A stretch of DNA of 6,379 nt from Flavobacteriaceae bacterium. Its GTDB lineage: Bacteria; Bacteroidota; Bacteroidia; Flavobacteriales; Flavobacteriaceae. A model generated the notes under the pieces. The model was not told the DNA's origin and did not search any database. It saw nothing but the letters and a program-made list of their open reading frames with translations. The stretch spans positions 1 through 6,379 of the forward strand of contig JALRKI010000123.1 of the NCBI GenBank assembly GCA_023254815.1, written 5' to 3'. The position numbers and the translations under genes were made by a program. Positions 1 to 6,228 of the stretch are shown here, in pieces; positions within the stretch are counted from its first letter, which is position 1; every line of letters begins with the position of its first letter.

Positions 1-501
1 CGGATTTCCCAGTTAGAAAAAAATGATTTGAATTTGACCAAAGAACGTGTCAAACTCCATGATTTAATCCACGATGCTATAGCCCATATTGAGCTGATTT
101 TAGCTGAAAGACATGGAATAATAAAAACCCATCTCGATGCTCCTAAGTCTGCAATATTGGCTAGTGACATGCACATGACCAATGTCATTGTCAATATTCT
201 TGACAATGCCATCAAATATTCAGACAATGCTCCTGAGATTACTGTTCGAACGGAATTGGTTGGAAATTTTATTGTTTTGACGATTAGCGACAAGGGGCAG
301 GGCATGACTAAAGCCGATCAAAAGCAAATATTTGAAAAATTTTTCAGAGTGCACACCGGAGATGTCCACAACGTAAAGGGACAGGGACTTGGTCTTGCCT
401 ATGTTAAAAGTATCGTATTGGATCACCAAGGTGGCATAGATGTTGATAGCGAAAAAGGCAAGGGCAGCACGTTTACAATTAAACTACCCATTATATCATA
501 A
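1..501 (+). CDS. Sensor histidine kinase, C-terminal part (5' truncated by window edge)
   Basis: This is the ATP-binding (HATPase_c) half of a two-component sensor kinase. The frame is open from base 1, so the gene starts outside the window and 166 residues are visible. The sensor, membrane segments and the DHp domain with the phospho-accepting His are not seen. The catalytic-domain boxes appear in order: N box NVIVNILDNAIKYS (visible residues about 61-74), G1 box with DKGQGM (D97, G99, G101), F box IFEKFFRV (110-117), G2 box KGQGLGLAYVKS (126-137), and a terminal GKGSTFTIKLP strand. All ATP- and Mg-binding positions look intact, so the kinase is probably active. The stop lies 4 bases before the ATG of the response regulator, which marks the two as an operon and cognate pair. 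By analogy with the RprY-like partner it may be an RprX-type kinase, but the diagnostic N-terminus is missing. A TTG at 28 is an internal codon, not the start. Confidence 0.93.
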   Translation, partial: RISQLEKNDLNLTKERVKLHDLIHDAIAHIELILAERHGIIKTHLDAPKSAILASDMHMTNVIVNILDNAIKYSDNAPEITVRTELVGNFIVLTISDKGQGMTKADQKQIFEKFFRVHTGDVHNVKGQGLGLAYVKSIVLDHQGGIDVDSEKGKGSTFTIKLPIIS

Positions 502-505
502 AATT

Positions 506-1210
506 ATGGAGGACACGACAAAAAGGATATTATTAGCAGAAGACGACTTTAACTTTGGCTCTGTGCTCAAAGATTTTTTGAGTCTCAATGGATTCGAAGT
601 CATTTTGGCCAAAAATGGTCTGGAAGGATTTGAAAAATTCAAAAGAAACGATGTCGATCTATGCATTCTTGACGTAATGATGCCCTATAAAGATGGGTTT
701 ACCTTGGCGAAAGAAATCAGAGAGAAATCAACCGAAATACCAATTATTTTTCTAACCGCAAAAACCATGAAGGAAGATGTTCTTAAGGGTTACAAGGTTG
801 GTGCCGATGACTATTTGAACAAACCTTTTGACAGTGATGTGCTCTTGATGAAAATCAAAGCAATCTTACAACGCAAAAGTACTGACTCTTTGGCGGATAG
901 TAAAAAATTTGAATTCAACATAGGTGATTTCAAGCTCAACTCAAAACTTCGACTTTTAGTTTATAAGGACCAAGAACCTTTCAAATTATCACCTAAAGAA
1001 AACGATCTCCTACGACTATTAGCCATATACGAAAACGACCTCATGCCACGTGAACTCGCTTTAACCAAGATATGGCGGGATGACAACTATTTCACCTCTA
1101 GAAGTATGGACGTCTACATCGCTAAAATTAGAAAGTATCTCAAGCTTGATCCAAACGTTGAAATATTAAACATTCACGGAGAAGGATTCCGATTGGTGGT
1201 TACGAGATAG
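506..1210 (+). CDS. rprY: OmpR/PhoB-family response regulator, RprY-like
   Basis: A 234-residue DNA-binding response regulator that should receive phosphate from the kinase encoded just upstream and control transcription. The receiver domain (about 7-122) has the acidic pair D13/D14, phospho-acceptor D56 in LCILDVMMP, switch T84 in IIFLTAKT, and K106 in NKPF. The winged-helix Trans_reg_C domain (about 135-232) shows LSPKENDLLRLL, the recognition-helix region SRSMDVYIAKIRKYL and the wing GEGFRLV. Length is typical of the family. I chose the ATG at 506 because the frame upstream only reads through the end of the kinase gene, and homologous receivers begin a few residues before RILLAEDD. No Shine-Dalgarno is visible, which is common in Bacteroidota; translation may be coupled to the kinase stop 4 bases away. 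The receiver closely resembles RprY of Bacteroides as I remember it. The symbol is by resemblance, and the regulon cannot be told from sequence. Confidence 0.95.
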   Translation: MEDTTKRILLAEDDFNFGSVLKDFLSLNGFEVILAKNGLEGFEKFKRNDVDLCILDVMMPYKDGFTLAKEIREKSTEIPIIFLTAKTMKEDVLKGYKVGADDYLNKPFDSDVLLMKIKAILQRKSTDSLADSKKFEFNIGDFKLNSKLRLLVYKDQEPFKLSPKENDLLRLLAIYENDLMPRELALTKIWRDDNYFTSRSMDVYIAKIRKYLKLDPNVEILNIHGEGFRLVVTR

Positions 1211-1217
1211 ATTTAGC

Positions 1218-2108
1218 TTAAAGTAGCTCAAACAGTTTTTCTCGTGGTGTGCTGTAATCGTGCCAATCGACGACCATTTGATTGTTAAAAAAGGTCATTT
1301 GACGTTTGGCAAATCGCCTGCTATTTTGCTTAATCTTAAGTATCGCACTGTCAAGTGTCTCTCTACTATCAAAAAAATCGAATAATTCCCGATAACCCAC
1401 TGTTTGAAGTGCGTTCAAGTCTTTATGTTCAAAGAGTCCTTTAGCCTCTTCTATCAGGCCGTTTGCAATCATGGCATCCACGCGCTGTTCAATTCTTTGA
1501 TACAATATTGCTCTATCAGCACTTAGCCCAATGGTTTTAACCTTAAATGGTCTTTTAACCTTAGCGTGTTTTTGAAATGTCGATAAGGGCTGTCGAGTAC
1601 TCAAGACCACTTCTAAGGCTCGAATGACTCTTCTGGGATTTTGGATGTCTATGGATTCTATGATGGCAGGGTCTAATTCTTGCAATTGATCAACTAAAAA
1701 TTTTAAACCTTTCACTTTCAAATTTTTGTTAAGTTTTTCTCGAATCGATGGCTCGATATCTGGAATGTGGTCCAATCCTTCGACAACCGCCTTGACGTAT
1801 AGTCCTGATCCTCCAACGAGAATTACTTTATTATTTTTTTTAAACAATTGATTTATCAATAATAGCGCTTCATTTTCAAAATCCCTGACACTATAATGAT
1901 CATGAATGCTTTTGTGCTGGACGCAAAAGTGAGGAACAGCGGCCAGTTCTTCTTTGGAAGGCACGGCGGTTCCAATGGACATTTCTTTGTAGAACTGCCT
2001 TGAGTCTGCCGAAATAATACTGGTATTAAAATGTTGAGCCAACTCAATGGCGAATTTGGTTTTACCTATTGCTGTGGGGCCAACTACAACGATTAATTCA
2101 TTATTCAT
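1218..2108 (-). CDS. miaA: tRNA dimethylallyltransferase MiaA
   Basis: A 296-residue cytoplasmic enzyme that transfers a dimethylallyl group from DMAPP to N6 of A37 in tRNAs reading UNN codons, the first step toward ms2i6A. Seen: P-loop GPTAIGKT (10-17); SADSRQFYKEMSIGTA (33-48) with the catalytic Asp35; YSVRDF (72-77); GGSGLYVKAV (99-108); NPRRVIRALEV (about 157-167); QTVGYRELFDFF (about 235-246); and the tRNA-binding tail NSRRFAKRQMTFF (about 262-274). Length fits the family (about 300). The ATG at 2108 is preferred: the frame stays open to 2171, but only inside the preceding channel gene, and family members begin just before the P-loop. The start overlaps the channel stop by 8 bases (ATGAATAA), suggesting translational coupling. 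A GGAG lies 12 bases upstream, far for a ribosome site. It is the last gene of the leftward operon and ends 7 bases from the convergent response-regulator gene. Confidence 0.97.
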   Translation of the reverse strand: MNNELIVVVGPTAIGKTKFAIELAQHFNTSIISADSRQFYKEMSIGTAVPSKEELAAVPHFCVQHKSIHDHYSVRDFENEALLLINQLFKKNNKVILVGGSGLYVKAVVEGLDHIPDIEPSIREKLNKNLKVKGLKFLVDQLQELDPAIIESIDIQNPRRVIRALEVVLSTRQPLSTFQKHAKVKRPFKVKTIGLSADRAILYQRIEQRVDAMIANGLIEEAKGLFEHKDLNALQTVGYRELFDFFDSRETLDSAILKIKQNSRRFAKRQMTFFNNQMVVDWHDYSTPREKLFELL

Positions 2109-2937
2109 GATGAAGAGAGGCTCCGCATTTATTGCAATATTCTGCATCATCCGAATGGGAAGTGGCAGCACAGTTTGAACAAGATTGAGTGTTGATGTTT
2201 ATGAAATTTTGTCTTGTTTTGGTCATTTCTGAACTCACAATACCTGTGGGAATAGCAATAATGCCATAACCTAAAATCATAATCAGGGCTGCAATACTCT
2301 GTCCAAGAGGAGTAACTGGAGCAATGTCTCCATATCCTACGGTGGTTAGTGTTACAATGGCCCAGTACACTGCTCTTGGAATGCTAGTAAAACCGCTGCT
2401 AGAACCACCTTCAATGAGATACATGAGTGTTCCTAACACCACACAAAGAATGAGGACAAAGGAAAGGAATACTGCAATTTTTGCTCGGCTCGCTTTTAAA
2501 GCGATTATAAAATTATTCGATTCACCTATGAATCTCCCAAGCTTGAGAATCCTGAAAATTCGCAGCAGTCGCAAGGCCCTAAAGGTAATCAAGGTCTGTG
2601 ATCCAGTAAAAATAGTCGAAAGATAAAGGGGGATGGTTGATAGGAAATCAATAATGCCATAAAAACTAAAAATATATTTCCAAGACTGCCTAATGCAAAC
2701 AATCCGAGTGATGTATTCAACAGAAAACAAAATGGTTATGACCCATTCTGCTACATGGAGTATGTCGCCGTATTTTTCGTCAATATGAGCCACGCTTTCA
2801 AGCATTACTACTAAAATGCTAGCCATTATTAAAACCAAGAGTATGACATCAAATCGTTTTCCTGCAGGAGTATCGGCTTCATAAATTATTCTATGAAGTC
2901 TTATTTGCCAGGGTTTTAGAGGTGGTGACTTGTCCAT
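2101..2937 (-). CDS. Voltage-gated-type potassium channel (ion transporter) with C-terminal zinc ribbon
   Basis: A 278-residue inner-membrane channel subunit of the six-helix voltage-gated cation channel family, expected to work as a tetramer. Helices S1-S3 lie at about 29-48, 62-80 and 87-108. S4 is a textbook voltage sensor with a basic residue at every third position: R120, R123, R126, R129, K132, R135. S5 is at about 153-175, followed by the pore loop with filter TVGYGD (199-204), which predicts K+ selectivity, and S6 at about 212-233. There is no RCK/TrkA-N domain. The cytoplasmic tail instead ends in a small zinc ribbon with C253, C256, C268 and C271 (CxxC-x11-CxxC), plus H261 and a DA pair before the second CxxC, an arrangement I recall from other bacterial 'ion transporter' proteins. 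The start is the ATG at 2937, 35 bases after the preceding stop. It overlaps miaA by 8 bases. The zinc-ribbon role and any ligand are unknown. Confidence 0.93.
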   Translation of the reverse strand: MDKSPPLKPWQIRLHRIIYEADTPAGKRFDVILLVLIMASILVVMLESVAHIDEKYGDILHVAEWVITILFSVEYITRIVCIRQSWKYIFSFYGIIDFLSTIPLYLSTIFTGSQTLITFRALRLLRIFRILKLGRFIGESNNFIIALKASRAKIAVFLSFVLILCVVLGTLMYLIEGGSSSGFTSIPRAVYWAIVTLTTVGYGDIAPVTPLGQSIAALIMILGYGIIAIPTGIVSSEMTKTRQNFININTQSCSNCAATSHSDDAEYCNKCGASLHHE

Positions 2938-2941
2938 AAAT

Positions 2942-2949
2942 CAAAGGTA
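2942..2949 (-). promoter_or_regulatory. Candidate Bacteroidota -7 promoter box before the channel gene
   Basis: On the minus strand this reads TACCTTTG, a full match to the Bacteroidota -7 consensus TAnnTTTG. It sits in the only sizeable gap of the leftward operon (35 bases, 2938-2972) and ends 4 bases before the channel ATG. I find no TTTG/TTG -33 element at the usual distance upstream. An internal promoter here would put transcription start at or next to the ATG. It is a single short motif in AT-rich DNA, so chance is a real possibility. Confidence 0.3.
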
Positions 2950-2972
2950 ATAAAAGAAATAGGAATCTATGG

Positions 2973-4367
2973 TTACTCGTCTAAATTGATAATTTTCAAG
3001 TATTTACTTCTTCTTATGTAGCTTTGAATGATTCTGACGGCATCTTTGTTTGAACTCATTGGAGTTATAACACTCTGCAAAACCTCGGGGTTGTTAATTT
3101 GATAATTCAGGTCAAAGAATCCCATTCCTCTGAAGTTGCCATTTTCGATCCAAATCACGCTGCGCTCGTCAACGGCTCTTCCTTTGTCGATAATCAACAA
3201 GTTTTTGTTGTCCATGCTAGTCTTGTCGATCACCGATTGGACACGACGGTTGTAACTCTCTGGCGATTCTTCTCCCAAACACGCCCCAAAACATTGTTTG
3301 ATGCTGTAGCTAAAGCAGCTCGAATTTGAGGGGTAGAGACCAGTAAGTTTTTGACACAGTTGATTTTTTTCTGTAACGTCCATCAGGTACTTTCGAGCTT
3401 GAAAAATATTGCCAAAAGTAGTGATAGGAAGGTCCTTATTTTTCAAACTCTTGGTTTGTAAATTGAGATAACCCAAATCATCAACAAAGCTGAACAATCC
3501 ATGAGTAAATATAGAACGCCGCAAAGCGCGATTTAAACGAGGCTTGTTGATTTTGATTTCTTCACTTTCTTTGAGCAGCGCAACGATTTCACTCCCAGTA
3601 GTTTCAAAACTTACCCCTGCCACCTGAAGTTGGATTTTTTTGCTCTTGACGTCAGTGCCAATAAAGTGCTGATTGACCCTTTTTTTGATGTTCTTACTCT
3701 TTCCAATATAAATGATGTCTCCTTCGCTATTGTGGATGTAGTAAACGCCAGTTTCGGAGGGTAGAGGAGCTAACAGATCCAATAATTTCGGCTCCATTTG
3801 ATGTCTTGGAGTCAGCTTAATTGCCGCTGTAATGATCGATTTTGTCGTGTCTTTGGACAATAGCAGTTTGAATAATTTGACTGTTGCATAAGCGTCGCCC
3901 GATGCTCTGTGGCGATCACTTACCGCGATACCCAAACTTCGAGACAATTTGCCAAGGCTGTATGAATCTTGATTGGGAATTAGTTTTTTAGCCAGTTCGA
4001 CAGTGCATAAGGTCTTTCTCTCAAAAGCATAACCCAGCCGATCAAATTCCATTTGAAGAATGCGATAGTCAAAACTTGCATTGTGAGCCACCACAATCGT
4101 ATCGGTGGTTATTTCGATGATGCGTTTGGCGACTTCATAAAATTTTGGAGCACTCCTGAGCATATTTGAATTGATCCCCGTCAAATTTACCACGAAAGGT
4201 TGAATTGGTTTTTCTGGATTGACCAAACTAATGAACTGATCGACGATCTCCAGGCCGTCAAACTTGTAGATGGCAATCTCTGTTACTCCTTCTTCGTTGT
4301 ATTTACCTCCGGTGGTCTCTATGTCGATTATTGAAAATATGATCTTAATTTTAGTTTCGTTCACCAA
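2973..4367 (-). CDS. DnaQ-type 3'-5' exonuclease fused to UvrC/Cho-like GIY-YIG endonuclease
   Basis: A 464-residue two-nuclease protein, probably in DNA repair or processing. The N-terminal DEDDh exonuclease (about 9-172) has D15 and E17 in IDIETTGG, D100 in AHNASFD, and H153 and D158 in HRASGDA, so the metal-binding set is complete. After a short linker the GIY-YIG domain (about 203-280) shows GVYYI (206-210), YIGKSKNIKKR (219-229) with R229, H233, and E266 in the ALLKESEEIK helix. Next comes a four-cysteine motif C337-x12-C350-x7-C358-x3-C362 (SCFSYSIKQCFGACLGEE), matching the UvrC-family pattern. The last 100 residues contain IIDKGRAVDERSVIWIENG, which I do not recognise; the UvrC RNase H-like and HhH domains are absent. 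The architecture is known from mycobacterial DnaQ-UvrC fusions and E. coli Cho. No in-frame ATG is available: the frame closes at 4373, so the start is TTG (4367) or GTG (4364). It overlaps yggS by 17 or 14 bases. The incision substrate is not predictable. Confidence 0.93.
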   Translation of the reverse strand: MVNETKIKIIFSIIDIETTGGKYNEEGVTEIAIYKFDGLEIVDQFISLVNPEKPIQPFVVNLTGINSNMLRSAPKFYEVAKRIIEITTDTIVVAHNASFDYRILQMEFDRLGYAFERKTLCTVELAKKLIPNQDSYSLGKLSRSLGIAVSDRHRASGDAYATVKLFKLLLSKDTTKSIITAAIKLTPRHQMEPKLLDLLAPLPSETGVYYIHNSEGDIIYIGKSKNIKKRVNQHFIGTDVKSKKIQLQVAGVSFETTGSEIVALLKESEEIKINKPRLNRALRRSIFTHGLFSFVDDLGYLNLQTKSLKNKDLPITTFGNIFQARKYLMDVTEKNQLCQKLTGLYPSNSSCFSYSIKQCFGACLGEESPESYNRRVQSVIDKTSMDNKNLLIIDKGRAVDERSVIWIENGNFRGMGFFDLNYQINNPEVLQSVITPMSSNKDAVRIIQSYIRRSKYLKIINLDE

Positions 4368-5004
4368 ATATTAAACTACCTACTCGTACCAAATTACTGC
4401 CGCAATCTATGGCTATCTTGAAATCTCCACTCATGCCCATAGACAGAGTTTCAATCCTACTATCAAGGCTTCGAAATTGGTCAAAAGTTGATTTTAACAG
4501 TTCAAACTCTTTTTGAATTTGAGCCGTGTCAGTGGTAAAAGTCGCCATGCCCATTAAGCCAGTAATTCGAACGAATTTGAAGTTTTTGTACTCTTGAGAT
4601 TGTAAAATTGCCAAGGCCGCTTCAGGCTCCAATCCAAACTTGGTCTCCTCTTGAGCAATTTTTATTTGAAGTAAACAATCGATCACTCTGTCGTGCTTTC
4701 GCCCTTGTTTGTTAATTTCTTCCAACAAGGAGGTGTTGTCAACCCCGTGTATCAAATGTACAAATGATGCCATGTATTTGACCTTGTTGCTTTGTAAATG
4801 CCCAATCATATGCCAAAAGATGTCCTTGGGCATCGCTTCGTACTTTTGAACCATTTCTTGAACCTTATTCTCTCCAAAATGGCGCTGTCCAGCTTGATAG
4901 GCTTCATCAAGGACTTGAATGGGCTTGGTTTTAGAAACGGCTATGAGTTCTACTCCAATAGGAAGGCTTTTCCTCAAATTATAAATGTTATCGGATATAC
5001 TCAT
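4351..5004 (-). CDS. yggS: YggS/PLPBP family pyridoxal 5'-phosphate homeostasis protein
   Basis: A 217-residue single-domain PLP-binding protein with the fold-type III (alanine racemase-like) barrel. The family has no known catalytic turnover and buffers PLP, affecting amino-acid and keto-acid balance. Seen: AVSKTKP with the Schiff-base lysine K25; RHFGENKVQE (41-50); FWHMIGHLQSNK (63-74); IHGVDN near the middle; RITGLMGMAT; and the tail LSMGMSGDFKIAI followed by GSNLVRVGSLIFGER. In E. coli YggS the corresponding tail reads GSTMVR, so N204 replaces Thr in the region that cups the cofactor phosphate. It is slightly shorter than E. coli YggS (234), with a compact N-terminus. The ATG at 5004 forms an ATGA overlap with the DUF1015 stop and has no Shine-Dalgarno, so translational coupling is likely. 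The 3' end overlaps the nuclease-fusion start. Confidence 0.96.
   Translation of the reverse strand: MSISDNIYNLRKSLPIGVELIAVSKTKPIQVLDEAYQAGQRHFGENKVQEMVQKYEAMPKDIFWHMIGHLQSNKVKYMASFVHLIHGVDNTSLLEEINKQGRKHDRVIDCLLQIKIAQEETKFGLEPEAALAILQSQEYKNFKFVRITGLMGMATFTTDTAQIQKEFELLKSTFDQFRSLDSRIETLSMGMSGDFKIAIDCGSNLVRVGSLIFGERN
4376..4381 (-). promoter_or_regulatory. Shine-Dalgarno-like AGGTAG before the nuclease-fusion start
   Basis: Within the 3' end of yggS, AGGTAG on the minus strand lies 8 bases upstream of the TTG at 4367 and 11 upstream of the GTG at 4364. The spacing favours TTG if ribosomes use this site. Since the gene has no ATG and most starts in this window lack such a sequence, the motif may help initiation, or it may simply be the codons for V-G in the yggS conserved tail. 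Confidence 0.3.
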
Positions 5005-6218
5005 GACATTTCGTAAATAGTTAAACCGCTGAGTAATTTGGGTAAAATATAGGTGCTTTTGGGAGGTAAGGTCATTTTTTGGTCTGCTACATTGCGAATT
5101 TCTTGTGCTGTGATTGGATAAAGTCCAAATACGGCTTTGAAGTCCCCTTGGTCTATCCTGTTCTGAAGCTCCTGGACAGATTGATTACCTGGTGCGAATT
5201 GTACCCGACTATCGGACTTGAGATCGGTGATGTTCAAAAGGGGCCCAAAAACTAAGGTATTTAAAATATAAACGTCTAGATTTTCTATAGGATTATGTTT
5301 CTCCAGAAAGTAATGATCCTTCACGGTCAGTTCATAACATTGTCCTTTCAGATATAGAGTGAACTGATGGGCCTTGTCAGGAAGTTTGAATTGTTGACCA
5401 AGCGCTTTGACTTCAAACGAATGACAGATGAGCCTCAGGAATTCTTCGACTGAATGGCCATTAAAATCGGTAATAAATCGATTGAATTCTAAAATTTGAA
5501 GCTGCGATTCTGAAATTAAAAAAGTTAAAAACTGTTGACTGTTTTGATCTTTTCTCATGCCTGCTAATCTGCTGGAGGAGGCTGCTCTATGATGACCATC
5601 GGCGATATAAAGATGGGGGATATTGTTGAATGCAGATTGAAAGGTGTCGATGTCATCTGGTTGTGATATAGCCCAAATCGTATGCTGGTGACCATTTGAG
5701 CAACTGAATTGGTCGATGGGTGCAGATTGAGTGAATCGGATTATCAATTGGGTTACTAATTCGTTATCGGGAAAACTGATCAAAACAGGTTCGGCATTAA
5801 AATTTACGGTCCCCAAATAGGTTTCGAAAATGGATTCTCTTGCCGTAAGCGTGTCCTCGTGTTTTCTTATGGTATTATCGTCATAACTCGATACAGGCAG
5901 GCAGGCGATCGTGCCTAAATAAGTTTTTCCCGCAGCTGTTTGTATTTTATAGAAGTAAAGAGTTTCAACAGCGTCTTGAACCAAAACGCCATTTTTTATT
6001 GCATTTTCATAAGCCTTTCGTACCGCTTTATATCTCGATAGGGGCGATTTTGGGTAAGTCTTGTATGCACCTCCGATTATTTTTAAAAAGGACACTTTTT
6101 CGCTATTGATCAAGGATTCCCTGACTTTTGGGTCGTAACTGTCATAGCTCTGCGACGCTACTTCGGCAGAGGTATGACGAGCTGGCCTATAAGCGCGAAA
6201 AGGCAGTATTATAGCCAT
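5001..6218 (-). CDS. DUF1015 family protein
   Basis: A 405-residue soluble protein with no signal peptide or membrane segment. I recognise the DUF1015 family from its order of motifs: N-terminal ILPFRAYRP (4-12), YFYKIQ and YLGTIACLPVSSYDD (88-114), RKHEDTLTARE (118-128), IADGHHRAAS (205-214), and the C-terminal LPPKSTYILPKLLSGLTIYE (384-403). Its biochemical role is not established in my knowledge. Relatives are often next to serine-biosynthesis genes in Bacteroidota, and DGHHR also occurs in ParB-fold free serine kinases, so a kinase or phosphotransfer role is a possibility but unproven. In many relatives the N-terminus carries a PPYD-type motif; here it is SQSYDSYDP (22-30), suggesting a divergent subgroup. 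The ATG at 6218 is 10 bases after the preceding stop, with only a weak AAAGG nearby. The gene overlaps yggS by four bases. Confidence 0.92.
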   Translation of the reverse strand: MAIILPFRAYRPARHTSAEVASQSYDSYDPKVRESLINSEKVSFLKIIGGAYKTYPKSPLSRYKAVRKAYENAIKNGVLVQDAVETLYFYKIQTAAGKTYLGTIACLPVSSYDDNTIRKHEDTLTARESIFETYLGTVNFNAEPVLISFPDNELVTQLIIRFTQSAPIDQFSCSNGHQHTIWAISQPDDIDTFQSAFNNIPHLYIADGHHRAASSSRLAGMRKDQNSQQFLTFLISESQLQILEFNRFITDFNGHSVEEFLRLICHSFEVKALGQQFKLPDKAHQFTLYLKGQCYELTVKDHYFLEKHNPIENLDVYILNTLVFGPLLNITDLKSDSRVQFAPGNQSVQELQNRIDQGDFKAVFGLYPITAQEIRNVADQKMTLPPKSTYILPKLLSGLTIYEMS

Positions 6219-6228
6219 GCCTTTGCCG

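Noticed and set aside
440..505. 22-residue N-terminal extension of the response regulator
   Set aside because: It lies over the end of the kinase gene in another frame, is rich in Lys/Arg/Ala unlike any receiver domain, and the ATG at 506 fits the family start.
1202..1245. Inverted repeat ACGAGA/TCTCGT around the convergent stops, with a nested AGCT pair, as a bidirectional terminator
   Set aside because: The stem is only 6 pairs with a 32-base interior, and no T run follows on either strand; it is compatible with chance.
2109..2171. 21-residue N-terminal extension of MiaA
   Set aside because: It is the reverse-frame reading of the channel's zinc-ribbon codons; MiaA proteins begin a few residues before the P-loop, which fits the ATG at 2108.
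2324..2626. 100-residue plus-strand open frame opposite the channel gene
   Set aside because: It is fully antisense to the strongly conserved S4-to-filter region of the channel, has no recognisable motif and is best explained as a shadow frame.
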